Numbered from the stretch's first letter, positions 16,744 to 26,613 are shown. The stretch is DNA of 56,134 nt from Lachnospiraceae bacterium AC2028 (GCA_000702685.1 JNJD01000002.1:1-56134); one strand, 5' to 3'. Made by a program: numbers and translations. Notes: a model not told the origin generated them from the letters alone.

Positions 16744-17271
16744 ATGGCAGATCATCATATTGAAGTAATGTTTACCGAAGAAGAAGTCGACCGCAGGATC
16801 CAGGAGATCGGAGATCAGATCACCAGGGATTATGCCGGAAAGCAGATACATATGGTATGCGTGCTCAAGGGTGGTGCATTTTTCATGTGCGAGCTCGCAA
16901 AGCGCATCAAGCTTGATGTATCCCTCGATTTCATGAGCGCTTCCAGCTACGGATCGGGAACCGAATCCAGCGGACTGGTCAAGATAGTCAAGGATCTCGA
17001 TGAGCCGCTCAAGGATAAGGAAGTCATCGTTGTCGAGGATATCGTGGACAGCGGAAGAACTCTCAGTTACCTTCTGAAGATGCTCTCCGAAAGAGGTCCC
17101 AAGAGCCTCAGGCTCTGCACCCTTCTGGACAAGCCTTCCAGACGTGTGACGGATGTTGATGTAACATATACCGGATTTAAGATTCCGGACGAATTCGTGG
17201 TAGGCTACGGTCTCGATTACGACCAGATGTACAGAAACCTGCCCTATATAGGTGTTGTAAAGTTCGATTGA
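16744..17271 (+). CDS. hpt: Hypoxanthine phosphoribosyltransferase
   Basis: 175 residues with AAGGAG before the ATG. It makes IMP or GMP from hypoxanthine or guanine and PRPP for purine salvage. The PRPP-binding loop [12 protein letters not shown] lies at 97-108, VLKGGAFF near 40 contacts pyrophosphate, and the C-terminal [18 protein letters not shown] is typical of HPRT. The order tilS-hpt-ftsH is conserved in many Firmicutes. Confidence 0.95.
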   Translation: MADHHIEVMFTEEEVDRRIQEIGDQITRDYAGKQIHMVCVLKGGAFFMCELAKRIKLDVSLDFMSASSYGSGTESSGLVKIVKDLDEPLKDKEVIVVEDIVDSGRTLSYLLKMLSERGPKSLRLCTLLDKPSRRVTDVDVTYTGFKIPDEFVVGYGLDYDQMYRNLPYIGVVKFD

Positions 17272-17293
17272 ACTGTTTTGGAGGAAGTCAGTT

Positions 17294-19111
17294 TTGGAAA
17301 AGAGCACTAAAAACCCATTCAGGCCCTATCTATGGCTGCTGTTCATAGTACTAGTCATATTCTGGGTCATACAGACGCTTAAGACCAATTCGGTCAACTA
17401 CACATACGGCCAGCTGGTAAATGACGTAGCGGCGGGAACCATAGCCGAGGCCCAGATCACACCCAACGCCACCGGCAATTCCGGTTATGTTGTGGTCATG
17501 GGAAAGGGCGGCCTTACAAGAAGGCTCTATGTTACAGATGTGAGCGAAGCCGAGAATATGATGAGGGAGGGCGGACTCGATCCCGTCATCAAGGATAAGT
17601 CGGTGATGAACTGGGTGGTCAACATCCTGATCCCGATCCTTCTGCTCGCATTTGTCATAGTATTCCTGTTCTCCGCGATGCTCGGGCCTGCGGGCAATCA
17701 GAGTTCCGGAAACCGGATGCTCAATTTCGGCAAGATACGCGTTAATATCATCAACGGAGACGGCAAGACCACATTTGCCGACGTTGCCGGACTTAAGGAA
17801 GAAAAAGAAGAGCTTGCCGAGATAGTCGATTTCCTCAAGGATCCCGGAAAATATTCGGCTCTCGGAGCAAGGATCCCCAAGGGCATACTTCTCGAGGGAG
17901 CTCCCGGAACGGGTAAGACCCTGCTTGCCAAGGCGATAGCCGGTGAAGCAAAGGTTCCTTTCCTTTCGATATCCGGTTCGGACTTCGTAGAGATGTTCGT
18001 CGGTGTCGGTGCATCCAGAGTAAGAGATCTGTTTGAAGAAGCCAACCGTCACAAGCCCTGTATAGTATTCATAGATGAGATCGATGCCGTTGCAAGAAGA
18101 AGGGGAACCGGACTCGGCGGCGGACATGATGAGAGAGAACAGACCCTGAACCAGCTCCTTGTCGAGATGGACGGATTTACCGAAAATTCCGGCATCATCG
18201 TAATGGCTGCCACGAACAGGGTGGACATCCTCGATCCCGCGATCTTAAGACCCGGAAGATTTGACCGTAAAGTAACCGTCCAGAGACCCGATGTCGCCGG
18301 ACGTGAAGAGATACTCAAGGTTCACGCCAGAAACAAGAAGCTCTCGGAGGATGTGGATCTTGAAAAGATCGCACGCACTACCGCAGGATTTACCGGTGCC
18401 GATCTCGAGAACCTTATGAACGAAGCTGCGATCGGAGCCGCAAGGAAGAACAGTCCTTATATCTCCATGTCCCAGATCAACGATGCGTTCATCCGTATCG
18501 GTATCGGTTCCGAGAAAAAGAGCAGGATCATTTCCGACAAGGAAAAGAAGATCACCGCTTACCACGAGACCGGACATGCGATCCTGTTCCATGTGCTTCC
18601 CGATGTGGGCCCCGTCTATACCGTATCGATAATCCCCACCGGAGTCGGTGCTGCCGGATACACGATGCCGCTTCCCGAAAGAGACGAGATGTTCCTTACC
18701 AAGAGCAAGATGCTTCAGGATATCATGGTTTCCCTCGGCGGAAGGATCGCCGAAGAGATCATCTTCGGGGAGATCACTACCGGAGCTTCCGCAGATATCA
18801 AGAGTGCTACGAAGGAAGCCCGCAGGATGGTCACCCGCTACGGAATGAGCGACAATATCGGTGTCGTATGCTATGACGATGACGACGATGAGGTATTCAT
18901 CGGAAGGGATCTTGCACATGCGAAGTCACACAGCGAAGAAGTCGCAAGCGAGATAGACCGTGAAGTAAGAGCCATCATTGATGACTGCTACGCTAAGGCC
19001 AAAGAGATAATTATAAGCCACGAAGGCGTGCTTCATAAGTGTGCCGAGCTCCTTCTTGAGAAGGAAAAGATCGGCAGGGAAGAGTTTGAAGCACTGTTTT
19101 CGGCAGATTGA
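17294..19111 (+). CDS. ftsH: ATP-dependent zinc metalloprotease FtsH
   Basis: 605 residues, TTG start at 17294 with GGAGGAAG upstream. A membrane-bound hexameric protease that removes damaged or unassembled membrane proteins and some soluble regulators. Transmembrane helices lie at about 12-28 and 108-128 with a short outside domain between them. The AAA+ module has Walker A GAPGTGKT (202-209), Walker B IVFIDEID (257-264) and the SRH region. The zinc site is HETGH at 424-428. Two SPFH proteins of the HflK/HflC type, which control FtsH in other bacteria, are encoded at 53.4-55.4 kb, away from this locus. Confidence 0.97.
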   Translation: MEKSTKNPFRPYLWLLFIVLVIFWVIQTLKTNSVNYTYGQLVNDVAAGTIAEAQITPNATGNSGYVVVMGKGGLTRRLYVTDVSEAENMMREGGLDPVIKDKSVMNWVVNILIPILLLAFVIVFLFSAMLGPAGNQSSGNRMLNFGKIRVNIINGDGKTTFADVAGLKEEKEELAEIVDFLKDPGKYSALGARIPKGILLEGAPGTGKTLLAKAIAGEAKVPFLSISGSDFVEMFVGVGASRVRDLFEEANRHKPCIVFIDEIDAVARRRGTGLGGGHDEREQTLNQLLVEMDGFTENSGIIVMAATNRVDILDPAILRPGRFDRKVTVQRPDVAGREEILKVHARNKKLSEDVDLEKIARTTAGFTGADLENLMNEAAIGAARKNSPYISMSQINDAFIRIGIGSEKKSRIISDKEKKITAYHETGHAILFHVLPDVGPVYTVSIIPTGVGAAGYTMPLPERDEMFLTKSKMLQDIMVSLGGRIAEEIIFGEITTGASADIKSATKEARRMVTRYGMSDNIGVVCYDDDDDEVFIGRDLAHAKSHSEEVASEIDREVRAIIDDCYAKAKEIIISHEGVLHKCAELLLEKEKIGREEFEALFSAD

Positions 19112-19202
19112 TTGGAAGACTTGCACAAAAAGAAGTCAAAGTCTTTATCAGATTTGTGAATCTTTGGCATTTTGCTATACGGGGGCTGATGATATTATAA
19201 GC

Positions 19203-19293
19203 ATGTACCCCCAATACATTTTGTTTTGGAAATACCCCAAGAGATAGATTCTCTGGAGAAAGGACAGCTTCCCCGGCTGTCCTTTTTCTTTTT
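19203..19293 (+). ncRNA. Possible small RNA or ftsH 3' UTR segment
   Basis: Between ftsH and the GH13 gene lie 250 bases with no convincing gene. TTGCTA followed by TTATAA-like boxes (19175-19202) could start a transcript of about 90 bases that ends in the terminator at 19259. It contains a small hairpin (AGAGA/TCTCT). The region could equally be the ftsH 3' UTR. Evidence is weak. Confidence 0.2.
19259..19293 (+). terminator. Terminator closing the rqcP-ftsH block
   Basis: Stem AAAGGACAGC/GCTGTCCTTT with a 7-base loop and a T-rich tail. It lies 148 bases after the ftsH stop. Confidence 0.88.
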
Positions 19294-19301
19294 CCTTTCT
19301 C

Positions 19302-19330
19302 TTGTGCATGCATATAAAATGGGATACAAT
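19302..19330 (+). promoter_or_regulatory. Promoter of the GH13 gene
   Basis: TTGTGC, 17-base spacer, TACAAT, just after the preceding terminator. The start codon is at 19363. Confidence 0.6.
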
Positions 19331-19362
19331 ATATTGTGGTTTTGACATGTCGGAGGTTTTTC

Positions 19363-21474
19363 ATGTCCGTAGATCTCGAACATCGGAAGAAAGTACTGAG
19401 CAATCTGAACTATATACTTTCCATGAGGCCTGTTTTCAACAGCAGAGCCCTGTATTCCGATACAACTTCCAATTATCTCGATCCCGAGGAACCAAGGCCC
19501 GGTGAGCCGGTCCGTATCAGGTTCCGTACAGCCAAGAACAATGTGGATACCGTATGCCTTGTCAGCGGCGGAAGACGCTATGTGATGAGCAAAGTCCTGA
19601 CAGAGAGGCATTTTGATTATTATGAGACGGAGACTGTTCTCTCCGGCGGCAGATTCTCATACCATTTTGAGATCCTTTCGGGACCGGTGAAGGTCTTTTT
19701 TGATTCGAGAGGTCCCGTATCCGACCCGAATGAATATTATGATTTTGTCGTATTCCCCGGATTCTCGACTCCGGCATGGAGCAAGGGTGCGGTCATGTAT
19801 CAGATCTATGTGGACCGTTTCTGCAACGGGGATCCCACCAATGATGTCGTGGACGGCGAGTACGCCTATATCGGCCAGCCTGTTCATAAGGTAAGCAACT
19901 GGGATGAGCTTCCGTCCCAGATGGATGTCCGCAATTTCTACGGAGGCGATCTCCAGGGGGTTCTCGACAAGATGGACTATATCAAGAGTCTCGGAGTCGA
20001 GGTCATCTATTTCAACCCGCTCTTTGTATCGCCCTCCAACCATAAATACGATATCCAGGATTACGATCACATCGATCCCCATTTCGGCAGGATCGTCGAT
20101 GACGGAGGGGATGTTCTGCCCCCCGGGCAAAAAGAAAACAGATACGCGACCAAGTACATAAGAAGAGTGGCGGGCAGAGCAAACCTTACCGCATCCGATG
20201 AGCTTTTCATCAAGGTGGTCAGCGAAGCGCACAGAAGGGGAATGAAGGTCATCCTCGACGGCGTGTTCAACCACTGCGGTTCATTCAACAAATGGATGGA
20301 CAGGGAGCATATCTATGAGAACGAAGAGGGTTACGAAAAGGGAGCATACATAAGCCCCGAGAGTCCCTACAGAAACTATTTCTCTTTTAACAACGAAAAC
20401 GGCTGGCCCTGCAACGGGACCTATGACGGATGGTGGGGACACGACACCCTTCCCAAGCTCAATTACGAAGGCTCCGACAAGCTCCTCGATTATGTGCTGA
20501 AGATCGGACAGAAGTGGGTATCCCCGCCTTTCAATGCCGACGGATGGAGACTCGACGTTGCGGCCGACCTCGGTCATTCCCCCGAATACAACCACTTTTT
20601 CTGGAAGAAATTCCGCAAAGCGGTCAAGGAAGCCAATCCCGATGCCCTGATACTTGCCGAGCACTACGGTGACAAGAAAGCCTGGCTCCAGGGCGACGAG
20701 TGGGATTCGGTAATGAACTATGACGCGTTCATGGAGCCCGTCACATGGTTCCTTACCGGAATGGAAAAGCATTCGGACGATTTCAGGGAGGATCTTCTCG
20801 GAAATGCAGATGTTTTCTGGGGCGCGATGAAGCACCACGGCGCAACCTTCTCAACACCCAGCCTGCAGTCTGCGATGAACGAGCTTTCCAACCACGATCA
20901 TTCCAGATTCCTGACCCGTACCAACCATATGGTGGGGCGTACCGCAACCCTCGGCCCCGCTGCCGCGGAAAAGAACATAAATAAAGCCGTGTTCAGGGAA
21001 GCCGTCGTCATCCAGATGACCTGGCTCGGAGCTCCGACCATCTATTACGGGGATGAAGCCGGAGTCTGCGGATTCACCGATCCCGACAACAGACGTACAT
21101 ATCCCTGGGGACATGAAGATAAGGAGATGATCTCTTTTCACAGGGATCTGATCTCATTAAGGAACAGGCATCCCGTGTTCAGGACCGGGTCCATCAAGAT
21201 GGTGGACAGCGATTATAACTTCATCGCATACGGAAGATTCGACCGCAATGAGCAGTTCCTCATACTCATCAACAACAATGACCATGAGATCCTTAAGAAT
21301 ATCACCGTATGGGAGATAGGCACGACCAGATCCGGACTTATGAGAACCGTGTTCTCGACAACCCGTGAGGGCTACTCTATGACCGGTCCGGTATACCAGC
21401 TTTCGGGCGGAATGCTGGACATTGCGATACCCCCGGAATCAGCCATGATTCTTGCTTTTTACAAGCCCTTATGA
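19363..21474 (+). CDS. GH13 alpha-glucan hydrolase, neopullulanase/cyclomaltodextrinase-like
   Basis: 703 residues from the ATG at 19363, which has GGAGG 8 bases upstream. No signal peptide, so it acts in the cytoplasm. An N-terminal beta domain (about 40-135, CBM34-like) precedes a GH13 barrel. Catalytic residues in context: nucleophile about D398 in GWRLDV, acid/base about E433 in LAEHYG, and about D512 in LSNHDHSRF. VIYFNPLFVSPSNHKYD and ILDGVFNHCG are regions I and related. The family cleaves maltodextrins, cyclodextrins or pullulan. With the branching enzyme at 32.5 kb it may serve internal glycogen or imported maltodextrin use. The exact specificity cannot be told. Confidence 0.88.
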   Translation: MSVDLEHRKKVLSNLNYILSMRPVFNSRALYSDTTSNYLDPEEPRPGEPVRIRFRTAKNNVDTVCLVSGGRRYVMSKVLTERHFDYYETETVLSGGRFSYHFEILSGPVKVFFDSRGPVSDPNEYYDFVVFPGFSTPAWSKGAVMYQIYVDRFCNGDPTNDVVDGEYAYIGQPVHKVSNWDELPSQMDVRNFYGGDLQGVLDKMDYIKSLGVEVIYFNPLFVSPSNHKYDIQDYDHIDPHFGRIVDDGGDVLPPGQKENRYATKYIRRVAGRANLTASDELFIKVVSEAHRRGMKVILDGVFNHCGSFNKWMDREHIYENEEGYEKGAYISPESPYRNYFSFNNENGWPCNGTYDGWWGHDTLPKLNYEGSDKLLDYVLKIGQKWVSPPFNADGWRLDVAADLGHSPEYNHFFWKKFRKAVKEANPDALILAEHYGDKKAWLQGDEWDSVMNYDAFMEPVTWFLTGMEKHSDDFREDLLGNADVFWGAMKHHGATFSTPSLQSAMNELSNHDHSRFLTRTNHMVGRTATLGPAAAEKNINKAVFREAVVIQMTWLGAPTIYYGDEAGVCGFTDPDNRRTYPWGHEDKEMISFHRDLISLRNRHPVFRTGSIKMVDSDYNFIAYGRFDRNEQFLILINNNDHEILKNITVWEIGTTRSGLMRTVFSTTREGYSMTGPVYQLSGGMLDIAIPPESAMILAFYKPL

Positions 21475-21480
21475 TACAAT
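21452..21480 (+). promoter_or_regulatory. Promoter of tRNA-Leu, inside the end of the GH13 gene
   Basis: TTGCTT, 17-base spacer, extended -10 TGATACAAT. The tRNA begins 21 bases after the -10 box. Confidence 0.7.
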
Positions 21481-21501
21481 CCCTTCTTGCAGATTGAAGA
21501 A

Positions 21502-21585
21502 GCGGGTATGGCGAAATAGGTAGACGCAAGGGACTTAAAATCCCTCGGTGGCGACACCGTGCCGGTTCGAGTCCGGCTACCCGCA
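21502..21585 (+). tRNA. tRNA-Leu (anticodon TAA)
   Basis: 84 bases. Acceptor arms GCGGGTA/TACCCGC with discriminator A, anticodon stem-loop AGGGA-CTTAAAA-TCCCT giving TAA, a long variable arm as expected for leucine, and T arm CCGGTTCGAGTCCGG. CCA is not encoded. Confidence 0.97.
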
Positions 21586-21617
21586 CTGCCTTATGATCTG
21601 CTATAGAGGATAAAAAT

Positions 21618-22859
21618 ATGCAGTTTGGAAAACTTGCTAAAAAATTTATGATACTCGCTGCTGCGACGCTTCTTACCGTGACAGGCTGCGGCGGCGATCC
21701 TAATCAGTACAAACCCGCCGATTACCAGCCGGAGCCGATCTCAGGTGTATCGGACAATGATAATCAGTCAAATCCCGGCCCCACGGTCCTTCCCGGCCTT
21801 ATGGCCATAGGTGAGAGATATATCCGTGACGACGGCAAGATGGAGAGTTATCTGACCGGTGAGTGGATAGATGCCGAGATCGCACAGCGCAGACCCATGG
21901 CTGTAATGATCCCCAATAACCGCAACGCGCTTCCCCAGTACGGAGTGTCCTATGCGGAGATCATCTATGAAGCTCCCATGGAAAAGTGCAGCTGCACGAG
22001 ACTTATGGGAATCTTTCAGGACTATGACGATCTGGAATATATCGAACCCATCAGAAGCGCAAGACACTACTTCCTTCAGGAAGCGCTCAGCTATGACGCG
22101 ATCTATTGTAACTGGGGACTTGCCCAGTCCTATGTTGGCCCGCTCATCAACAGCGATTTTGTCGATAACATAAGTGCTTCCGTAGCCGGCATCGACGTGG
22201 GTGCGGACGAGGCATTCTCAAGGGACAAGGAACGTCAGGAGCTCGGATGGTCTCTCGAGTACACGGGTGTGATGAGCATTGACGGGTATAACGCAGCGGT
22301 TTCCCGCCTCGGATACAGCACCGATTATCCCACGGATAATTACACATTCCCGCTTCCCTTTGCTACCGATTCCGCCCTCGCGGAGTATGAGGATTATCCC
22401 GATGTAACGGAGATACATCCCGGCGGAGATCATAACCAGACAAACGCAAACGGATACAGCGAGCTTAACCCTTACTTTGTATATAACCCCGAGGATCATC
22501 TCTATTACAGATATCAGAACGGAGAACCTCAGATCGACGAGACAAACGGCGAACAGCTCGCAGTCACCAATGTCATCATCAAGTTTGTTGACGGTGAGGT
22601 GCTTGATGCTTCCGGATATATGAACTTCGTAGTATTCGGTGCGGGAGACGGACTTCTTTTCACAAACGGAAAGTGTGTCAACCTGAAATGGGCGAGAGAG
22701 CTTCCGTTTGACAAGGAGCTGAATTATTCGGATGACTTATATGCACAGACCAGATATCTGTATGCCGACAATGAGGACGAGGAAGTCATCCTCAATAAGG
22801 GAAAGACCTGGATCTGCCTTGTATGGAATAAATACGCGGAATATACAACGTTCAGCTGA
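21618..22859 (+). CDS. DUF3048 lipoprotein (YerB-like)
   Basis: 413 residues with AGAGGA upstream of the ATG. Signal peptide with lipobox VTGC at about residue 28, followed by an acidic, asparagine-rich linker. The main body matches the DUF3048 family: RPMAVMIPNNRNALPQYGVS, IIYEAPMEKCSCTRLMGIFQ, and EPIRSARHYFLQEAL form the N-terminal domain. The C-terminal domain ends with GKTWICLVWNK. B. subtilis YerB belongs to this family. The biochemical role is not established. The family is exported and commonly near cell-envelope genes. A tRNA gene lies directly upstream. Confidence 0.88.
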   Translation: MQFGKLAKKFMILAAATLLTVTGCGGDPNQYKPADYQPEPISGVSDNDNQSNPGPTVLPGLMAIGERYIRDDGKMESYLTGEWIDAEIAQRRPMAVMIPNNRNALPQYGVSYAEIIYEAPMEKCSCTRLMGIFQDYDDLEYIEPIRSARHYFLQEALSYDAIYCNWGLAQSYVGPLINSDFVDNISASVAGIDVGADEAFSRDKERQELGWSLEYTGVMSIDGYNAAVSRLGYSTDYPTDNYTFPLPFATDSALAEYEDYPDVTEIHPGGDHNQTNANGYSELNPYFVYNPEDHLYYRYQNGEPQIDETNGEQLAVTNVIIKFVDGEVLDASGYMNFVVFGAGDGLLFTNGKCVNLKWARELPFDKELNYSDDLYAQTRYLYADNEDEEVILNKGKTWICLVWNKYAEYTTFS

Positions 22860-22869
22860 GGCTGATAAG

Positions 22870-22896
22870 AGAGGACCTTCGGGTCCTCTTTTTTTG
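22870..22896 (+). terminator. Terminator after the DUF3048 gene
   Basis: Stem AGAGGACC/GGTCCTCT with a 4-base loop and a run of T. Confidence 0.9.
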
Positions 22897-22929
22897 TGCG
22901 CGCAAATGCCGAATTTATCAAATATTTCC

Positions 22930-22958
22930 TTGCAGGCTGCAGGTGCGGGGGCTAAAAT
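22930..22958 (+). promoter_or_regulatory. Promoter of the O-acetylhomoserine sulfhydrylase gene
   Basis: TTGCAG, 17-base spacer, TAAAAT. The leader would be about 30 bases, so there is no room for a SAM riboswitch of the kind often found before methionine genes. Confidence 0.6.
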
Positions 22959-22993
22959 ATAAAGGAATTTTGCGAATCGGCAGGAGGATTAAA

Positions 22994-24262
22994 ATGAAAA
23001 CAGAAACAAAATGTATCCAGGCGGGCTATACTCCGAAGAACGGAGAATCCCGTATGATCCCCATCGTACAGAGCACTACCTTCAAATATGACACCAGTGA
23101 GGATATGGGCAAGCTCTTCGATCTCGAGGCTAGCGGATATTTCTATACCAGACTCCAGAATCCCACCAATGACTATGTTGCAGCCAAGATCGCAGCACTG
23201 GAGGGCGGTACCGCTGCCATGCTCACAAGCTCCGGTCAGGCAGCCAATATGTTCGCGGTATTCAATCTTGCGAACTGCGGAGATCATGTCATTTCCTCAT
23301 CTTCCATATACGGCGGAACCTTCAACCTCTTCAATGTGACCATGAGAAAGATGGGTATCGACTTTACCTTTATTTCTCCCGACTGCACCGAGGAAGAGCT
23401 CGAAGCGGCATTCAAGCCCAACACCAAAGCCGTATTCGGTGAGACCATCGCAAACCCCGCACTTACGGTCTTCGATTTTGAGAAATTCGCCAAGATCGCC
23501 CATAAGCACGGAGTTCCCCTTATCGTTGACAATACCTTCGCAACCCCCATCAACTGCAGACCTTTCGAGTGGGGCGTTGATATAGTCACACATTCCACCA
23601 CCAAATATCTTGACGGTCATGATGTTGCCGTTGGCGGATGCATCGTTGATTCCGGAAAGTTCGACTGGATGGCACATGCCGACAAGTTCCCCGGACTCTG
23701 CACTCCCGATGAGAGCTATCACGGCATCACCTATGCTGAGAGATTCGGCAAGGAAGGCGCATTCATCACCAAGTGTACCGCACAGCTCATGAGAGACCTC
23801 GGATCCATCCAGTCTCCCCAGAATGCATTCTATCTCAACCTCGGCATCGAATCCCTTGCGGTCAGGATTCCCAGACACTGTGAGAACGCTCAGAAGGTTG
23901 CGGAGTTCCTCAAGGCTCACGACAAGGTTGCATGGATCACCTATCCCGGACTTGAGGGCGACAAGTATTATGAGCTTGCGAAGAAATATATGCCGAACGG
24001 AACCTGCGGAGTTATTTCCTTCGGTGTAAAGGGCGGAAGAAAAGCTGCGGAAGACTTCATGAGAAAGCTTAAGGTAGCCATGATCGCCACCCACGTTGCG
24101 GATGCCCACACATGCGTGCTCCATCCCGCATCATCAACCCACAGACAGCTCACCGACGAAGAGCTTGTGGCAGCAGGCGTAGGTCCCGATCTTATCAGAC
24201 TCAGCGTTGGTCTTGAGAACGTGGATGATATCATCGAAGATCTGAGCCGGGCTCTGGGATGA
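22994..24262 (+). CDS. O-acetylhomoserine sulfhydrylase (MetY-type PLP enzyme)
   Basis: 422 residues, AGGAGG 7 bases before the ATG at 22994. A Cys/Met-metabolism PLP enzyme that makes homocysteine from O-acetylhomoserine and sulfide. Motifs: [10 protein letters not shown] near the start, SSGQAAN for cofactor phosphate, VDNTFATP, and the PLP lysine in [12 protein letters not shown]. The C-terminal [16 protein letters not shown] block is typical of MetY and methionine gamma-lyase relatives. The length fits MetY. Methionine gamma-lyase activity cannot be excluded by sequence alone. Single gene with its own promoter. Confidence 0.85.
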   Translation: MKTETKCIQAGYTPKNGESRMIPIVQSTTFKYDTSEDMGKLFDLEASGYFYTRLQNPTNDYVAAKIAALEGGTAAMLTSSGQAANMFAVFNLANCGDHVISSSSIYGGTFNLFNVTMRKMGIDFTFISPDCTEEELEAAFKPNTKAVFGETIANPALTVFDFEKFAKIAHKHGVPLIVDNTFATPINCRPFEWGVDIVTHSTTKYLDGHDVAVGGCIVDSGKFDWMAHADKFPGLCTPDESYHGITYAERFGKEGAFITKCTAQLMRDLGSIQSPQNAFYLNLGIESLAVRIPRHCENAQKVAEFLKAHDKVAWITYPGLEGDKYYELAKKYMPNGTCGVISFGVKGGRKAAEDFMRKLKVAMIATHVADAHTCVLHPASSTHRQLTDEELVAAGVGPDLIRLSVGLENVDDIIEDLSRALG

Positions 24263-24284
24263 TCTGTTCAAACGGAGAAATACT

Positions 24285-24605
24285 ATGATAACAACTACAA
24301 CACCGAGCGTTGAAGGACACAATATAGTTGAGTATAAAGGCATTGTTTTCGGCGAAGTCATCGCCGGAGTCAATGTCATCAAGGATATGGTAGCCGGGCT
24401 TTCCAATATTTTCGGCGGACGTTCCGGCACCTATGAAGAAGAGCTTATCCGGGCAAGGGAGCAGGCTGTCAGGGAAATGGAGCAGAGAGCTTCCATGATG
24501 GGAGCCAATGCCGTTGTCGGCGTGGATATCGATTATGAGGTACTTGGGGCGGATAACGGAATGCTCATGGTAACAGCGAGCGGAACGGCTGTAGTCATTC
24601 AGTGA
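24285..24605 (+). CDS. YbjQ/UPF0145 family protein
   Basis: 106 residues with ACGGAG before the ATG. Complete YbjQ fold: [20 protein letters not shown] at the N terminus, [20 protein letters not shown] in the helix, and a beta end GTAVVIQ. These pentameric proteins have been called heavy-metal-binding from structure, but no function is proven. It follows the sulfhydrylase by 22 bases and may share its transcript. Confidence 0.9.
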   Translation: MITTTTPSVEGHNIVEYKGIVFGEVIAGVNVIKDMVAGLSNIFGGRSGTYEEELIRAREQAVREMEQRASMMGANAVVGVDIDYEVLGADNGMLMVTASGTAVVIQ

Positions 24606-24635
24606 TGAATTATTCAGCGACGACGGAGTACGGAT

Positions 24636-25823
24636 ATGGAGAATACAGGGGAAGTAAAAAGCAGGATTCTTGAGGTTTTCGCCGCTAAATTCGGTTCGGC
24701 GGACGGAGCAAGGGTGTTTTTTGCACCCGGAAGAGTGAATCTCATAGGTGAGCACACCGACTATAACGGCGGGCACGTCTTTCCCTGTGCCCTTACCATA
24801 GGAACCTATGCCGCCGTACGCCTTCGCGACGACAAAACGGCGCATTTCTACTCGATGAATTTCGAGGATGAAGGAGTCATTGAACTGGATCTTTCCGGTG
24901 AATTAAAACCCTCCGATGATCTTAAGTGGGTCAATTACCCCGCAGGCATCATCTGGGCATTTGCCGAAAGGGGAATGACCGTTTCATCCGGTTTCGATAT
25001 CGTCTATTTCGGCAATATCCCCAACGGCTCCGGTCTGTCATCGTCCGCATCCGTAGAGGTTCTTACGGGATTCATCCTCAAGAGTCTCTTCGGCTTTGAT
25101 GTTACGAATATCGATCTTGCGAAGATCGGACAGTATTCCGAGAACAAATTCAACGGCGTAAACTGCGGCATCATGGACCAGTTTGCGATCGCCATGGGTA
25201 AGAAGGATCATGCCATCTTCCTCGATACCGCAACGCTCCAGTATGAATATGCCCCGATAAACCTCACCGGATGCAAGCTCGTCATTGCCTGCTCCAACAA
25301 AAAGAGAGGACTCGGGGATTCCAAGTACAACGAAAGAAGAGCCGAGTGCGAGAAGGCTCTTTCTGAAATAAGGACCCTTGTTGATGTAAAGAGTCTCGGA
25401 GAGCTTGATGAAGCTACATTCGGCAAGGTCGAAATGCTCATCAGGGATGATAAGAGAGTCAAGAGAGCGCGCCACGCCGTATATGAGAACAGGCGGACCA
25501 TTACCGCAGTTCAGGCGCTCAAGAGAGAGAACATCGCGCTTTTCGGACAGCTCATGAACGCATCCCACGAATCGCTCAGGGATGACTATGAAGTAACGGG
25601 TCCCGAGCTTGACGCTCTGGTCGATGCGGCAAGAAAACAGCCCGGGGTCATCGGATCGAGAATGACCGGAGCGGGCTTCGGAGGCTGCACCGTAAGCATC
25701 GTAAAAGATGCCGACGTAGATGCTTTTATCAAAAATGTCGGTGAGGAATATCTGGAAAAGATCGGATATGCGGCTGATTTCTATGTAGTGGAGATAGGGG
25801 ACGGACCGAGGGAGATCCTCTGA
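24636..25823 (+). CDS. galK: Galactokinase
   Basis: 395 residues. Phosphorylates galactose to galactose-1-phosphate, the first step of the Leloir pathway. The GHMP signatures are present: PGRVNLIGEHTDYNGG at about 30-45 (galactokinase signature), the ATP-binding GSGLSSSASVEV at about 130, and the C-terminal MTGAGFGGCTVSIV. CGIMDQFAIAMGK contains the usual catalytic aspartate. No galT or galE is next to it. Its stop codon directly abuts the stop of the convergent minus-strand gene. Confidence 0.96.
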   Translation: MENTGEVKSRILEVFAAKFGSADGARVFFAPGRVNLIGEHTDYNGGHVFPCALTIGTYAAVRLRDDKTAHFYSMNFEDEGVIELDLSGELKPSDDLKWVNYPAGIIWAFAERGMTVSSGFDIVYFGNIPNGSGLSSSASVEVLTGFILKSLFGFDVTNIDLAKIGQYSENKFNGVNCGIMDQFAIAMGKKDHAIFLDTATLQYEYAPINLTGCKLVIACSNKKRGLGDSKYNERRAECEKALSEIRTLVDVKSLGELDEATFGKVEMLIRDDKRVKRARHAVYENRRTITAVQALKRENIALFGQLMNASHESLRDDYEVTGPELDALVDAARKQPGVIGSRMTGAGFGGCTVSIVKDADVDAFIKNVGEEYLEKIGYAADFYVVEIGDGPREIL

Positions 25824-26426
25824 TCAGAACTCATCGAGGTACCTGAGGATCGATGCTTTGCTCGCGGAGTTAAGACTTTCCGCAGTCTTTTTCAGCTCTT
25901 CGATCTTCTCGGGAGTACCGTTATCCCTGTAATATGAAGCGAGCTTTCGGTATACGGAAGAGATATCCGCATGGATACGGACCTGTTCTTCGAGGATGGG
26001 CACGGCTTCTCTTGTATAGCCTTCATCCCAGAGCCTGTCGGCCCACTTCTGAAGCGTTCTGACAAGAAGAGTATATCTTTCGTCATACTCTGTGAGAACG
26101 GGAAGATTGGCAACTCCGTAACGGAGCTTTAAGTCGGTATTGGTCTGGCCGGTAAGATTGACGATCTTCTGCTCCTTCAGTTCTTCGATAAGCCTGCGGC
26201 ATTCGGCTATCTCGGCGTCGTCCGCCATCGTATCTATGGGAAAAGAAGACGTATCGGGCTTTACGTAGATCAGATCATCGAGAGGCTTTCTTCTGACTTC
26301 ATTGGCATCGTGCTCGCGTTTCCAGAATGAACTTTCCGCTTCTTCACCTATGCGGCGGTTTCTTCTGATAGCGTGTCTGATGACCAGTATGAGTATTATG
26401 AAACTTGCAAAAACAGGGTATTTCAT
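25824..26426 (-). CDS. Membrane-anchored TPR-like protein, unknown function
   Basis: 200 residues. A hydrophobic N-terminal segment (about 4-16, VFASFIILILVI) is followed by a basic stretch (RHAIRRNRR), so it should be a membrane-anchored cytoplasmic protein. The C-terminal half is helical with TPR-like spacing (EAVPILEEQVRIHADISSVY, then KLASYYRDNGTPEKIEELKK). No family is recognised. It converges on galK with no bases between the stop codons. A start-proximal promoter for the small peptide on the other strand overlaps its first codons. Confidence 0.75.
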   Translation of the reverse strand: MKYPVFASFIILILVIRHAIRRNRRIGEEAESSFWKREHDANEVRRKPLDDLIYVKPDTSSFPIDTMADDAEIAECRRLIEELKEQKIVNLTGQTNTDLKLRYGVANLPVLTEYDERYTLLVRTLQKWADRLWDEGYTREAVPILEEQVRIHADISSVYRKLASYYRDNGTPEKIEELKKTAESLNSASKASILRYLDEF

Positions 26427-26434
26427 ACTATAAT
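26405..26434 (+). promoter_or_regulatory. Promoter of the small membrane peptide gene
   Basis: TTGCAA, 18-base spacer, perfect TATAAT. Its upstream half overlaps the first codons of the minus-strand TPR-like gene, so the two promoters face away from each other in a compact region. Confidence 0.65.
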
Positions 26435-26470
26435 ACTTCCCGATATCCCGATAAAGAAGGTTATTTTGAA

Positions 26471-26578
26471 ATGATGAATTTTCACAGCCGTAAAACCAAA
26501 AAGATCCTTGCAGCGGTAATAGTCATACTGCTTGCTATTGCAATGGTAGTTCCGATTATAGCATCTGCATTTGGCTGA
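26471..26578 (+). CDS. Small membrane peptide (35 residues), Prli42/DUF4044-like by layout
   Basis: A short frame from the ATG at 26471 with AAGAAGG 10 bases upstream and a strong promoter at 26405. The peptide starts MMNFHSRKTKKI. A single hydrophobic segment covers about residues 12-31 (AAVIVILLAIAMVVPIIASA), so a basic cytoplasmic tail is followed by one membrane helix. In Firmicutes many 30-40-residue proteins of this layout exist, such as the stressosome anchor Prli42. Membership is inference. A weaker alternative is that it starts at the second methionine. Confidence 0.65.
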   Translation: MMNFHSRKTKKILAAVIVILLAIAMVVPIIASAFG

Positions 26579-26613
26579 TTCAATGCGAACCGTGCGCCGG
26601 GGGGCCTTACAGA

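Noticed and set aside
19364-21474. Long open frames on the minus strand opposite the GH13, glgB and DUF6240 genes
   Set aside because: They follow from strong codon bias on the plus strand and show no domain or ribosome site.
22897-22993. A SAM riboswitch before the sulfhydrylase gene
   Set aside because: The promoter lies only about 36 bases from the start codon, leaving no room for the aptamer.
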